From positions 992,001 through 1,056,000 of the forward strand of contig CAXXJO010000001.1 in assembly GCA_963422285.2 (NCBI GenBank): 64,000 bases of DNA, in the 5' to 3' direction. Both the position numbers and the translations under genes were made by a program. Under the pieces are notes generated by a model. That model was not told the origin of the DNA. It saw only the letters and a list, made by a program, of their open reading frames with translations, and made no database searches. Source of the stretch: VXYL01 sp963422285 (GTDB lineage Bacteria; Pseudomonadota; Gammaproteobacteria; Pseudomonadales; Azotimanducaceae). The stretch's first letter is position 1, and every line of letters starts with the position of its first letter. Shown in pieces: positions 9,561 to 18,673 of the stretch.

Positions 9561-9584
9561 CGTTGATCTTGCCTGCTTCGGACT

Positions 9585-9790
9585 TTGAAGGCGTCGGCCC
9601 TGGACGTCGAGGATTTGGACTCCAAGCGCGGCAAGGGGCTGCTGGCGGCGATCCACGCCAGCAAGACGGATCGTGAGGGTGCCGGCGAGGCGCTGCTGGC
9701 TGACAAGGGGTCCGACAGCGACCGTCTGCGGGAGGCGATGGCGTCACGGGGCCTTCGGCGGCAATCACCTGGGAGCGTTGACGTTCGTGG
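9585..9790 (+). pseudogene. Probable transposase C-terminal fragment
   Basis: One frame reads KRGKGLLAAIHASKTDREG and then LLADKGSDSDRLREAMASRG. The second block resembles the conserved ADKGYDxDxLRxxLxxRG region of IS5-type transposases. No complete ORF, start or terminal repeats are visible. It could instead belong to the preceding relic. Confidence 0.35.
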
Positions 9791-10164
9791 TAGGCTGGGG
9801 TTCCAGAGCCAACCCCGTGCTGCGCCAAGGTTCTTCCGCGAAATCCACCGGGCAGGTACTGCAACCATCATCGCGACTACCAGCCCTCCAAGGAATACGC
9901 CAGCGAAAAAGCACCTGGACTTCAAAGCTCTTTCCATCAAATCCTCCCGAGCGCCACGCGGAATCTAATGTCCAGCTGGGCGTTTCTCTTCCGGCAGGCA
10001 TCCTCGCCCTAGGGCCGGAATCCTTAAACATGTCCTTGTCGGCCGCAGCCCTGCTGCGGTCCCGATCTCTGCAAGGGCTGTGTTACCGTCGCCGCTGTCT
10101 AGAAAGCCGCTTGCGGATGTCGCGACGGCGCCCGATAGATCGGACAAGAGGATCGGATGGACCG

Positions 10165-10332
10165 ATGAAGAAGTGGCAATGCATCGTCTGCGGCTGGATC
10201 TACGACGAGGCCGAAGGCTGCGAGGAAGAGGGCATCCCGCCGGGTACGGCCTGGGAAGACGTGCCCGAAGACTTCGTCTGTCCGGAATGCGGGGTCGGCA
10301 AGGAAGACTTCGAGATGATCGAAATCGGCTAG
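10165..10332 (+). CDS. Rubredoxin
   Basis: A 55-residue one-iron electron carrier starting MKKWQCIVCGWIYDEAEG. The two iron-binding pairs, CIVC and CPEC, lie at residues 6-9 and about 42-45, and the DVPEDFVCPECGVGKEDF block is diagnostic. A purine-rich sequence (aagagga) precedes the ATG. It stands alone; a rubredoxin reductase or alkane hydroxylase partner is not in the window. Confidence 0.95.
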   Translation: MKKWQCIVCGWIYDEAEGCEEEGIPPGTAWEDVPEDFVCPECGVGKEDFEMIEIG

Positions 10333-10378
10333 CTCTGTCGCGTCGCCTGCTGGCACGAACCAAGAGAAGGGAACGCCT

Positions 10379-11725
10379 ATGAACGACCAAAACACGCCAA
10401 GCGCAAGTGGAGGAAACATCTGGGGGCGAATCGTCGGCATGCCGCTGCACTGGCAGATCGCCATCGCCCTGGGCCTGTCCGTGCTGGTGGCCCTGGTGGC
10501 GGATACAAGCACCAACCTGTTCGGCGTCCTGCTGTTGGACGTGCTGGACTTCTTCGGCGGGGTGTTTCTGAACGCACTGAAGATGATCGTGGTGCCGCTG
10601 ATCGTCTCCTCCATCATCGTCGGCGTACGCAACATGGCCGGCCAGGAGACCTTCGGCCGGGTCGGCGGCAAGACGGTGGGCTTCTACCTGCTGACCGGCT
10701 TCATCGCCGTGGCGACCGGGCTGATCCTGGTCAACATCTTCGGCCCCGGCACTGGCGAATCGGCCCAAGCCATGGGTCAGGCCCTGCCCGATGCGACGGC
10801 AGTGGTCAGCAAGGTAGAGGGACGCGGCTTCGCCGATTTGGCGCATATCGTGTCCAGGGCGATCCCGCCCAACATCTTCGAGGCGGCGCTGAACGTCGAG
10901 CTGCTGGCACTGATCTTCTTCAGCGTCGTGTTCGGCTACTTCATGTCGCGTCTCGACGGACAGCCGGGCGACACCTTGCAGAACTTCTGGCTGGGCGTCC
11001 ACGACGTGATGATCCTGATCACCATGTGGATCATACGCTTCGCGCCCATCGGCGTGTTCGCCCTGGTCGCCAAGACGTTCATCGTCTCCGGCTTCGCCGT
11101 GGTAGGGCCGCTGCTGCTGTTCTTCATCACCGTGCTGCTCGCACTGGCCATGCACTTCTTCGTCACCCTGCCCGTGCTGCTGCGCTTTATCGCCGGCATC
11201 CGCCCCATCGCCTACTACGCGAAGATCGTGCCGGCACAGCTGATGGCGTTCTCCACGGCGTCTTCGTCCGCGACCTTGCCAGTGACCATCAGCAGCGCGG
11301 AGAAGGCTGGTATCTCCGATCGCACCACCAGCTTCGTACTGCCGCTGGGGGCGACGGTGAACATGGACGGCACCGCCCTCTACGAATGCGTGGTGGTGAT
11401 CTTCATCGCCCAGATCTACGGCATCGACCTCGGCCTAGCCGGACAGCTGACGGTAGTAGCTCTTGCCCTGCTCACCTCCATTGGCGTAGCCGGCATCCCC
11501 GCCGCCAGTCTGGTCGCCATCACGCTGATCCTGACAGCGGTGGGGCTGCCCATGGAAGCCGTCGCGCTGGTACTGGTGGTGGATCGCATCCTCGACATGT
11601 GCCGCACATCCACCAACGTCACAAGCGACCTCACCGTGACGGCGCTGATCGCCCGCAGCGAAGGGGAGGAGCTGCTCGACATCCGCGCGGTCCCGGCGCG
11701 CACTGCTGGCGGCGGTACCGAATAG
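10379..11725 (+). CDS. Dicarboxylate/amino acid:cation symporter (DAACS family)
   Basis: A 448-residue inner-membrane carrier of the GltP/DctA/GltPh fold with about eight membrane segments and two re-entrant hairpins. Substrate-site signatures are present: STASSSATLPVTI (hairpin 1), VNMDGTALYECV (TM7) and GIPAASLVAI (hairpin 2). It imports glutamate, aspartate or C4-dicarboxylates with Na+ or H+; the exact substrate cannot be read from sequence. It starts 46 bp after rubredoxin. Confidence 0.9.
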   Translation: MNDQNTPSASGGNIWGRIVGMPLHWQIAIALGLSVLVALVADTSTNLFGVLLLDVLDFFGGVFLNALKMIVVPLIVSSIIVGVRNMAGQETFGRVGGKTVGFYLLTGFIAVATGLILVNIFGPGTGESAQAMGQALPDATAVVSKVEGRGFADLAHIVSRAIPPNIFEAALNVELLALIFFSVVFGYFMSRLDGQPGDTLQNFWLGVHDVMILITMWIIRFAPIGVFALVAKTFIVSGFAVVGPLLLFFITVLLALAMHFFVTLPVLLRFIAGIRPIAYYAKIVPAQLMAFSTASSSATLPVTISSAEKAGISDRTTSFVLPLGATVNMDGTALYECVVVIFIAQIYGIDLGLAGQLTVVALALLTSIGVAGIPAASLVAITLILTAVGLPMEAVALVLVVDRILDMCRTSTNVTSDLTVTALIARSEGEELLDIRAVPARTAGGGTE

Positions 11726-11830
11726 CCACTGCGCCGGAGCCTCTGGATGGCAAAGCAGAAGTATGCACAGGCAGGCTTCCAACGTGGCGCTTTGCGATGG
11801 ATAGCGGCCGAGGGGCGTACCGAGGCCGCC

Positions 11831-12721
11831 ATGCAAGCGCTGCGCCCCTACCTGCGCTTGATGCGCATCGACCGCCCGGTGGGGACGCTGCTGCTGCTGT
11901 GGCCGACGCTGGCGGCGTTGTGGATAGCCGCCGAAGGCCTGCCGCCCGTGGGCATTCTGCTTGCGTTCGTGGTCGGCACGTTTCTGGCGCGCAGTGCTGG
12001 CTGCGTCGTCAACGACATCGTCGATCGTGATTTCGACGGCGGTGTGGCGCGAACTCGGCATCGACCCCTGGCGCGGGACGAGGTGTCGGTAGCAGGGGCC
12101 GTGGCTCTGCTGCTGATTCTGGGCGGACTGTGCATCGGCATCGTGCTGATGTTGAACGTCCCGACCCGCTACCTAGCCATCGCCGGGGCCGCGGTGGCCG
12201 TGCTTTATCCGTTCCTGAAACGCTGGACCGACCTGCCCCAAGCCGCTCTCGGGGTGGCGTTCAGCTGGGGCATCCCCATGTCGTTCACTGCGGTAACCGG
12301 CAGTGTCCGCGGCGTGGCGTGGCTGCTGTTCGCAGCCAGCCTGCTGTGGATCGTCGCCTACGATACGATCTATGCCATGGTGGATCGGGACGACGACAGG
12401 CGGGTCGGCATCAGGTCCACTGCCATCCTGTTCGGCAATGCCGACTGCGCCGTGGTGGGCGTCCTGCAACTGGCGACGCTCGGCCTGCTAGTCTGGCTCG
12501 GCGTCCGCCTCGGCTTCGCCCACGCCTACTACGTCGGCATCGCGGTGATGGCCGGACTGTTCGCCTATCAGCAGCGCCTGATCCGCAACCGCGAGCGCAC
12601 CGCCTGTTTTCGGGCCTTCGGCAACAATGTGTGGGGGGGCTTCGCGCTGTTCGTGTCGACGGTGGCCGAGTATGGCCTGCAAGCAACACGACACGCCTTT
12701 GGCGAAACCGCGCTTTCGTGA
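11831..12721 (+). CDS. ubiA: 4-hydroxybenzoate octaprenyltransferase
   Basis: About 296 residues from the ATG at 11831 (MQALRPYLRLMRIDRPVGTL); the frame is open from 11747, but the extra 28 residues are outside the family core. The two Mg2+/prenyl-diphosphate motifs, NDIVDRDFD and DTIYAMVDRDDD, are intact. The protein is an intramembrane prenyltransferase of the ubiquinone pathway. The terminal TGA overlaps the GTG start of the next gene by 4 bp. ubiC is not adjacent. Confidence 0.93.
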   Translation: MQALRPYLRLMRIDRPVGTLLLLWPTLAALWIAAEGLPPVGILLAFVVGTFLARSAGCVVNDIVDRDFDGGVARTRHRPLARDEVSVAGAVALLLILGGLCIGIVLMLNVPTRYLAIAGAAVAVLYPFLKRWTDLPQAALGVAFSWGIPMSFTAVTGSVRGVAWLLFAASLLWIVAYDTIYAMVDRDDDRRVGIRSTAILFGNADCAVVGVLQLATLGLLVWLGVRLGFAHAYYVGIAVMAGLFAYQQRLIRNRERTACFRAFGNNVWGGFALFVSTVAEYGLQATRHAFGETALS

Positions 12722-13200
12722 TCGACCGGATCGTCGATGCCACGGGCCGTGTCGTCGCGTGGCTGAACCTGGGCATGGTGGCGACCACCTGCGTCGTGGT
12801 GGCGCTGCGCTACGCCTTCGACATCGGTGCCATCTTCCTGCAGGAAAGCATCCTCTACATGCATGCCGCGGCGTGTCTGCTGGGGCTTTCCTATGCGCTG
12901 CGGCACGACGCTCATGTGCGCGTCGATCTGCTCTACTCGCGGCTGCCGGATCGCGCCCGCGCCTGGATCGACCTCGCCGGCCATACGCTGCTGCTGATGC
13001 CGCTGTGCGCCACCATCGTCGTCGTGAGCTGGGATTACGCAGTGCGCTCCTGGGCGGTGCTGGAAGGCTCTGCCGAGGTGGCCGGGGTGCCGGCGGTATT
13101 CTTGCTGAAGACTCTCATCCCCGTCTCCGCCGCGCTGCTGCTGTTGCAGGCTGCGAGCTCGAGCGTTCGCGGCATCTTCGCGCTGCGACGGCGTGGCTGA
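12718..13200 (+). CDS. TRAP transporter small permease (DctQ-like)
   Basis: A 160-residue protein with four membrane segments, beginning at GTG 12718 within the ubiA stop (GTGA). It contains QESILYMHAAACLLGLSYALRHDAHVRVDLLY, where LRHDAHVRVDL is the DctQ-type block. It forms the small membrane subunit of a tripartite ATP-independent transporter and overlaps the large subunit gene by 8 bp. No periplasmic DctP gene follows, so the substrate is unknown. Confidence 0.85.
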   Translation: MIDRIVDATGRVVAWLNLGMVATTCVVVALRYAFDIGAIFLQESILYMHAAACLLGLSYALRHDAHVRVDLLYSRLPDRARAWIDLAGHTLLLMPLCATIVVVSWDYAVRSWAVLEGSAEVAGVPAVFLLKTLIPVSAALLLLQAASSSVRGIFALRRRG

Positions 13201-14566
13201 GTTCCTCCCGCTGATCCTGTTCGCCGCGGTATTCGCGGCGCTGCTGGCCGGCTACGCCGTGGCACCGACGCTGGCCGGGGTGGCGCTGCTGTTCGCCTTC
13301 GGCGGCGCCGCGTTCGGCGTATTCGATCTGCGCGACCTCGGCTTCTTGCCGGGAAGGTTGTTCGGCATCGTCACCAATCAGACGTTGCTGGCAGTACCGC
13401 TGTTCGTGCTCATGGGCGTGACCCTGGAACGCACTCGCGTCGCGGAAACCCTGCTCGACAGCCTCTCTTTGCTGCTGGGCTCGATGCGTGGCGGATTAGG
13501 CATGGCGGTAGTAGCGGTAGGCATGCTGTTGGCGGCGAGCACCGGCATCGTCGGCGCCACTGTGGTCACCATGGGCCTGCTGGCACTGCCAGCCATGCTG
13601 CGCCACGGCTACGATCCCAAGCTCGCCACCGGCACCATCTGCGCCACCGGCACTCTAGGCCAGATCATCCCGCCCTCCATCGCCCTGGTGCTGCTCGGCG
13701 ATGTGCTGTCGAGCGCGTACCAGCAGGCGCAACTCGGCCAAGGCGTGTTGTCGCCGAAGACGGTCTCCGTGGGCGATCTCTTCGCCGGCGCACTGCTACC
13801 CGGGTTGGCGCTGGTGGCCCTGTACCTGGGCTATATCGCGGTCACGGCCTTGCTCCGACCCGAACGAACGCCCGGCAGGCGCGACCAGCGACCGGTACGG
13901 AGCGTCGTCGTGCGCCAACTGGGACACGGACTGGCACCGCCGTTGCTCCTCATCGTCGCCGTGCTCGGCTCCATTCTGGCCGGCTACGCCACGCCCACGG
14001 AGGCGGCCGGCGTCGGGGCCTTGGGTGCGCTGATTCTGGCCGCCAGCTATCGCTCGTTGAACGTGCCCGTGCTGAAGAAAATCTGCGTCTCCACCCTGAA
14101 GACCACGGCGATGGTGTTCTTCATCCTCATCGGCGCGTCGGTGTTCTCCCTGGTGTTTCGCGGCTTCGGCGGCGACGAACTGGTCCGTGGCCTGTTCGAT
14201 CACATGCCCGGCGGTCTCTGGGGCGCGGTGCTGATCGTCATGGCGACCATCTTCGTACTGGGCTTCATCCTGGACTTCATCGAGATCACCTATGTCGTGG
14301 TGCCCATCGTGGCCCCGGCCCTGCTCGCCATGGGGCTGGATCCGGTCTGGCTGGGTGTGCTGATCGCCGTCAACCTGCAAACCTCGTTCCTGACGCCGCC
14401 GTTCGGCTTCGCGCTCTTCTACTTGCGCGGCGTGGCGCCGCCCGAGGTGACGACGCTGGATATCTACCGCGGCGTGGTGCCGTTCGTGTGCCTGCAAATC
14501 GGTCTGATGGCCGTGCTGGTGGCGGTGCCGGGCCTCGCCACTTGGTTGCCGGGGATGCTGTACTGA
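13193..14566 (+). CDS. TRAP transporter large permease (DctM-like)
   Basis: A 457-residue, about 12-helix membrane protein starting at GTG 13193. Typical DctM features include TNQTLLAVPLFVLMGVTLER near residue 60, AASTGIVGATVVTMGLLALP, GTLGQIIPPSIALVLLGD and LNPPFG-like LTPPFGFALFYLRGVAPPEV. It should form the channel subunit with the preceding DctQ protein. The solute-binding protein must be encoded elsewhere or be lost. Confidence 0.9.
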   Translation: MAEFLPLILFAAVFAALLAGYAVAPTLAGVALLFAFGGAAFGVFDLRDLGFLPGRLFGIVTNQTLLAVPLFVLMGVTLERTRVAETLLDSLSLLLGSMRGGLGMAVVAVGMLLAASTGIVGATVVTMGLLALPAMLRHGYDPKLATGTICATGTLGQIIPPSIALVLLGDVLSSAYQQAQLGQGVLSPKTVSVGDLFAGALLPGLALVALYLGYIAVTALLRPERTPGRRDQRPVRSVVVRQLGHGLAPPLLLIVAVLGSILAGYATPTEAAGVGALGALILAASYRSLNVPVLKKICVSTLKTTAMVFFILIGASVFSLVFRGFGGDELVRGLFDHMPGGLWGAVLIVMATIFVLGFILDFIEITYVVVPIVAPALLAMGLDPVWLGVLIAVNLQTSFLTPPFGFALFYLRGVAPPEVTTLDIYRGVVPFVCLQIGLMAVLVAVPGLATWLPGMLY

Positions 14567-14635
14567 ATCGCGCCGGACCTTGCCGCAGCCGCTTTCAAGC
14601 CCGATGATAGGTGCTGGCAATCCGATGGAAGAAAG

Positions 14636-15388
14636 ATGACATCCAACACCGGCCAGTCGAGCAGGCACAAGAACGACATCTACGGCAACGTCGACAACCC
14701 CCGGGCGGCGCGGGAAACGCGGCCGGCGACCCCAGCGGCTACCGTGGTGCTCCTGCGCGACAGCGACGACGGCCCGGAAGTGCTGATGCTGCGCAAGAAC
14801 GCCAACATCGACTTCGGCGGCATGTGGGTGTTTCCGGGCGGACGCATCGATCCGCAAGATCGCGCCGAGAATGGCGATTCGCAGACCACGGCGCGCAACG
14901 CCGCGGCGCGGGAAGCTCGGGAGGAAGCGGGCATCGATGTCGATCCGATGCAGTTCGTCTGGTTCGCCCATTGGACGCCGCCGCCGAATACGCCGGTGCG
15001 TTTCGCCACTTGGTTCTTCGCCGCCCGGGCCGGCGACCAAGCCATCGAGATCGATGACGGCGAGATCAAGGCGCATCGGTGGATTCGCCCCGCCGACGCG
15101 CTTTCCCGGCACGGCCAAGGCGAGATCGACCTCGTGCCGCCAACCTGGGTGACGCTGTACCACCTGTCCCGCTACCGCCCGGTGGATGCCGTGCTGCGCC
15201 GCTTCGCGGCCCAGGAGGCCCGTTTCTACGAAACTCGCGCCGTCAAGCGCGGCGATGGCGTGCGTGTGGCGCTATGGCAGGGCGATGCCGGCTACGACGA
15301 CTGGGATGCCGACCGGGAAGGCTCCCGGCATCGGCTGGTGATGCCGGAGCAGGGCTTCACGTTCGAGAACGACGCGGTCGACTACTGA
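14636..15388 (+). CDS. Nudix hydrolase (NUDT19-like)
   Basis: A 250-residue Nudix-fold protein. The Nudix box begins at GGMWVFPGGRIDPQDR and resumes at AAREAREEAGID, with an insertion separating the first glycine from the REAREE helix. That arrangement is typical of NUDT19-like acyl-CoA or nucleotide diphosphatases. The catalytic glutamates of REAREEAG are kept. The substrate cannot be inferred. Confidence 0.8.
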   Translation: MTSNTGQSSRHKNDIYGNVDNPRAARETRPATPAATVVLLRDSDDGPEVLMLRKNANIDFGGMWVFPGGRIDPQDRAENGDSQTTARNAAAREAREEAGIDVDPMQFVWFAHWTPPPNTPVRFATWFFAARAGDQAIEIDDGEIKAHRWIRPADALSRHGQGEIDLVPPTWVTLYHLSRYRPVDAVLRRFAAQEARFYETRAVKRGDGVRVALWQGDAGYDDWDADREGSRHRLVMPEQGFTFENDAVDY

Positions 15389-15402
15389 GACGGGCTCATG
15401 TA

Positions 15403-15421
15403 GCTGCCGGACGACGGCAGC
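15403..15421 (+). terminator. Short perfect hairpin after the Nudix gene
   Basis: GCTGCCG and CGGCAGC are separated by a five-base loop, 14 bp after the stop codon. There is no U-tract, so this is at best a weak terminator or mRNA 3' hairpin. Confidence 0.25.
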
Positions 15422-15620
15422 AGGATCGCCGCGAATCGGGATGCCCCGCGCCCTGGCCCGCCGGCTCGCCGACGCACAACGTCGTCGCCAGCCGCACCGT
15501 TCATCGGCGGCGGCGCTGGACGCCCGTAACCGTCGCGGCTCGGCGAAACAGGCTTCGGCCACGACGCTGCGGTGTTCGTCGGAGCGATCTTGGCGGCTGC
15601 GTCCGGCTTCGCTTACGTTG

Positions 15621-16490
15621 CTACTGCGGCTGCATGCCCTCGGCCAGTTCCGTCGCCAGTTCGCCGGCGATGCGCGTGTGCTGCAGTACGCGGGGCTCGC
15701 TGCCATCGTAGGGTCGTGCTCGATGCATGACGCAGCGGTTGTCCCAGATCACCGTGTCGCCTGCTTGCCAATCGTGCATATAGGTGCGTGGCGGTCGACA
15801 GGCGAACTCCGCCAGCTGCGTCAGCAGGCGCTCGGACTCTTCCTCGCCGAGGCCGGGGATGCCGTAGGCGTGGCGGCCGATGAACAGCGCCTTGCGCCCG
15901 GTGACCGGATGCGTCTTGACCAGCGGACGAAGCGGCTTGTCGCCGGCGTAGAAGCCGTAGCCGGCGCCCACCGCCACCTCATGGCCGATCTTGGCCTGGG
16001 AGTGGAACAGCGAATGGTATGCGGACAGGCCCTCGATACGCTGCCGGGTTTCGTCGTCGAGCGCATCGTAGGCGGCGCGCATGTCCGCCCACTCGGTCTG
16101 GCCGCCCTTGGACGGCACCACCAGCGCCGTCAGGATGGACGCCTTGGCGGATAGCGGCATATAGGAACTGTCGGTATGCCAGCCTTCGTTCCCTCGGAGA
16201 ATGCGGGCACCGTGCTCGTCGCCTGCGAGCAGCGTGCCGTCCGGCTTCCGGTTGCTGATGGGCGATACCTTCATGGGGCGCTTGCCGGACAGATGCTCGA
16301 TGTCGCCGAAACGCTGGGCGAAAGCAAACTGCTGGTCCGGGGTGGGATGCTGGCCGGGAAAGACGAGCACGCCGTACTGGTGAAAGGCATTCTCCACCGC
16401 GTCCCACGTCTTCTCGTCCATCTCGCCGATGCGAATGCCGGTGACGACAGCGCCGAGAGTGGCATCGGTGGCTTCGATGTCGATGGTCAT
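15621..16490 (-). CDS. TauD/TfdA family Fe(II)/2-oxoglutarate dioxygenase
   Basis: A 289-residue non-haem iron dioxygenase. The HxD iron pair is in GNEGWHTDSSYMP (about residue 104), the distal histidine in DNRCVMHRARPYDG, and the 2-oxoglutarate arginine in RVLQHTRIAGE. Relatives oxidise taurine, phenoxyacetates or other small acids; the substrate here is unknown. It faces away from the HpcH-type aldolase gene across about 106 bp. Confidence 0.88.
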   Translation of the reverse strand: MTIDIEATDATLGAVVTGIRIGEMDEKTWDAVENAFHQYGVLVFPGQHPTPDQQFAFAQRFGDIEHLSGKRPMKVSPISNRKPDGTLLAGDEHGARILRGNEGWHTDSSYMPLSAKASILTALVVPSKGGQTEWADMRAAYDALDDETRQRIEGLSAYHSLFHSQAKIGHEVAVGAGYGFYAGDKPLRPLVKTHPVTGRKALFIGRHAYGIPGLGEEESERLLTQLAEFACRPPRTYMHDWQAGDTVIWDNRCVMHRARPYDGSEPRVLQHTRIAGELATELAEGMQPQ

Positions 16491-16596
16491 GTCGGTTACC
16501 TCCGAGCCGGATTATAGAACCTGCGCGACGCGAGGGTGCGCCGCCCGCACCGGCCCTGGGACTGGTAGGCTTGCGGCCGAGGAATGGAGGGTCGCG

Positions 16597-17355
16597 ATGA
16601 TCGACGGAGACTTCAGAGCGAGGCTCAAGGCCGGCGTGCCGCTGGTCGGAGCTTTCGTCAGCGTCGAATCGCCGACGACGGTGGAGCTGCTGGCCGTTGC
16701 CGGGGTGGACTATGTGATGATCGACGGCGAGCACAGCCCCATCGGCCCGGCCGCCGCGGCGGACATGGTGCGCGCCGCCGAGGCGCGACGAGTGCCGGCC
16801 ATGGCCCGGGTGGGCGAGAACGCCCAGCAGGTGATGGCGAAGTATCTGGATGCCGGCGCGGTGGGCATCATGACGCCCATGGTGAGTTCCGCCGCCGAGG
16901 CGCGGCAGGTGGTGGACTCGGTGAAGTACCCGCCCATGGGCCGCCGCGGCCTTGCCGGGGTGCGCATCAACGATTACGAGACCGCCCCCGACTCCGTCGA
17001 GGCGGCCAACCGGGCGACGGTGGCGATGGTGCAGATCGAAACGCGCCAAGGCATCGAACAGGCCGACGCCATCGTTGCCACCGAAGGCATCGATGCCGTC
17101 TTTCTCGGCCCGTCGGACCTCTCCGTCGCGCTCGGTGTGCCGGGGCAGGCCAAGCATCAGCGGGTGCTCGAAACCATCGAGCAGCTAACGGCCAAGATCA
17201 CCGCGGCCGGCAAAGCGGCGGGCACCATCGCTCGCACCCCAGCGGACTACGCCTACTGGCGCAGCCGCGGCGTGCAGTTCTTCCTCACCAGCGCCAGCGC
17301 CCTGCTGCTGGGCGCGGCCCGAGAGTACGTGCAAGGCGTCAGGGCTGCCGAATAG
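16597..17355 (+). CDS. HpcH/HpaI family aldolase
   Basis: A 252-residue class II aldolase of the 2-keto-3-deoxyglucarate/4-hydroxy-2-oxoheptanedioate type. The ATG at 16597 has ggaatggagg upstream; the frame is open further upstream without similarity. Conserved features are DYVMIDGEHSPIG, the metal-binding MVQIETRQGIEQAD, and GPSDLSVALG. These enzymes release pyruvate from 2-oxo acids. The physiological substrate is not evident from the neighbours. Confidence 0.88.
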   Translation: MIDGDFRARLKAGVPLVGAFVSVESPTTVELLAVAGVDYVMIDGEHSPIGPAAAADMVRAAEARRVPAMARVGENAQQVMAKYLDAGAVGIMTPMVSSAAEARQVVDSVKYPPMGRRGLAGVRINDYETAPDSVEAANRATVAMVQIETRQGIEQADAIVATEGIDAVFLGPSDLSVALGVPGQAKHQRVLETIEQLTAKITAAGKAAGTIARTPADYAYWRSRGVQFFLTSASALLLGAAREYVQGVRAAE

Positions 17356-17398
17356 AGCGGCTGGCGACTGCTCCAACGGCTTGCTGCGGGAAGCGCAG

Positions 17399-17420
17399 GT
17401 AGTGGTTCAGTTTGACTTTC
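17399..17420. repeat. Isolated MITE-like element end
   Basis: ggtagtggttcagtttgac matches the terminal repeat of the dispersed elements (inverse of caaactgagccactacc). I cannot find its partner end in the next few hundred bases, so it is either a solo end or a decayed copy. Confidence 0.35.
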
Positions 17421-17545
17421 GGCGCTTCCACATCCGCCAAGGCACGGGTTCGGAATCGGCTCCGGTCCTTGGGTCATCGGCACCTCCCCGTCCTGACGCC
17501 TGCCGGCCACTTGTCCTCTGCCTGTCGAGCTGGCGCATTGGCCGC

Positions 17546-18577
17546 TCAGGACGTGCCGATGGAGAGCAGGTTCTCTACCGGCTGGTACAGTTCCTCCAAG
17601 TAGTCCACATCCGCCTCGTCGAGGACCAGGTCGGCAGCCTCGACCAGCTGATCGAGCTGCTCCACGCGAGAGACGCCCACCACCGGCGAATGGATCTCCG
17701 GCTTGCCGAGCAGCCACGCCAGGGAAATCTGCGCGGCCGTCTTGCCGTGCTTCCGCGCCACCTCGACCACTCGGTCGGCGATTTCGAAGGTGGCGGCGCC
17801 CCGATACAGTCCTTCCGTGCGCACCCGGTCGCGGCCTTGCGAGCGGTCCGTGGAGCCGGACTCGAAACCACCCTTGTAGGAGCCGGCGAGGATGCCCCGC
17901 GCCAACGGCGACCACGGCGTCAGGCCGACGCCGGTGTGGGCGCAGTAGGGGTTCATCTCCCGCTCTTCCTCCCGGTAGACCAGGTTGTAGTGGTTCTGCA
18001 TGGATACGAACGGCGTCCAGCCGTGCATCCGCGCCGTCATCTGCAACTCGGCGAACTGCCAGGCGAACATCGACGAGGCACCCAGGTAGAGCGCCTTGCC
18101 GGCCTTCACCACGTCGTGCAGGGCTTCCAGCGTCTCCTCGATGGGCGCTTGCACTTGGCCGGGAATACCGTGGGGATGGCGGTGGATGACCAAGTGATCG
18201 ACATAGTCGTGGCCCAAGCGCTCGAGGCTGGCGTCCACGCCTTCCAGGATGTGCTTGCGCGACAGCCCGCCCTGGTTCGCGCCTCGGCCCATGGGCATGG
18301 ACACCTTGGTGGCCAGCACGTACTCGTCGCGTGGCGCCAGTTCCTTCAGCAGCGCCCCCACCACCCGCTCGCTGGCGCCGATGCCGTAAACGTCGGCGCA
18401 GTCGAAATAGAACAGGCCGTGGTCCAGAGCAGCCTTGAAGATGGGCCGGGCGGCGTCCACGTCCAGCGTCCAGTCCCCTTGGTGGCCGCGTCCCGGCTCG
18501 CCGAAGTTCATGGTGCCGAGGCACAGATTCGAGACACGCAGACCGCTGTTGCGGCCGAGCTGAACGGGCTTGAGCAT
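17546..18577 (-). CDS. Aldo/keto reductase
   Basis: A 343-residue NADPH-dependent oxidoreductase with a TIM-barrel fold. The start at 18577 gives MLKPVQLGRNSGLRVSNLCL, matching the usual voltage-gated K+ channel beta/YghZ-type opening. Catalytic positions are seen as FDCADVYGIGASE (Asp and Tyr), TKVSMPMG (Lys) and VIHRHPHG (His). SPLARGILAGSYKGG is the typical cofactor loop. Substrate unknown. Confidence 0.88.
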   Translation of the reverse strand: MLKPVQLGRNSGLRVSNLCLGTMNFGEPGRGHQGDWTLDVDAARPIFKAALDHGLFYFDCADVYGIGASERVVGALLKELAPRDEYVLATKVSMPMGRGANQGGLSRKHILEGVDASLERLGHDYVDHLVIHRHPHGIPGQVQAPIEETLEALHDVVKAGKALYLGASSMFAWQFAELQMTARMHGWTPFVSMQNHYNLVYREEEREMNPYCAHTGVGLTPWSPLARGILAGSYKGGFESGSTDRSQGRDRVRTEGLYRGAATFEIADRVVEVARKHGKTAAQISLAWLLGKPEIHSPVVGVSRVEQLDQLVEAADLVLDEADVDYLEELYQPVENLLSIGTS

Positions 18578-18673
18578 TGCTTGATCTTCTTGGCTAAGCG
18601 AAGCGCACACTATCGGGCAACCGAGGCCCGCGGTCAAAGCCTTCGGCTCCTGAACAAGACGGCGCTCGCAGCA

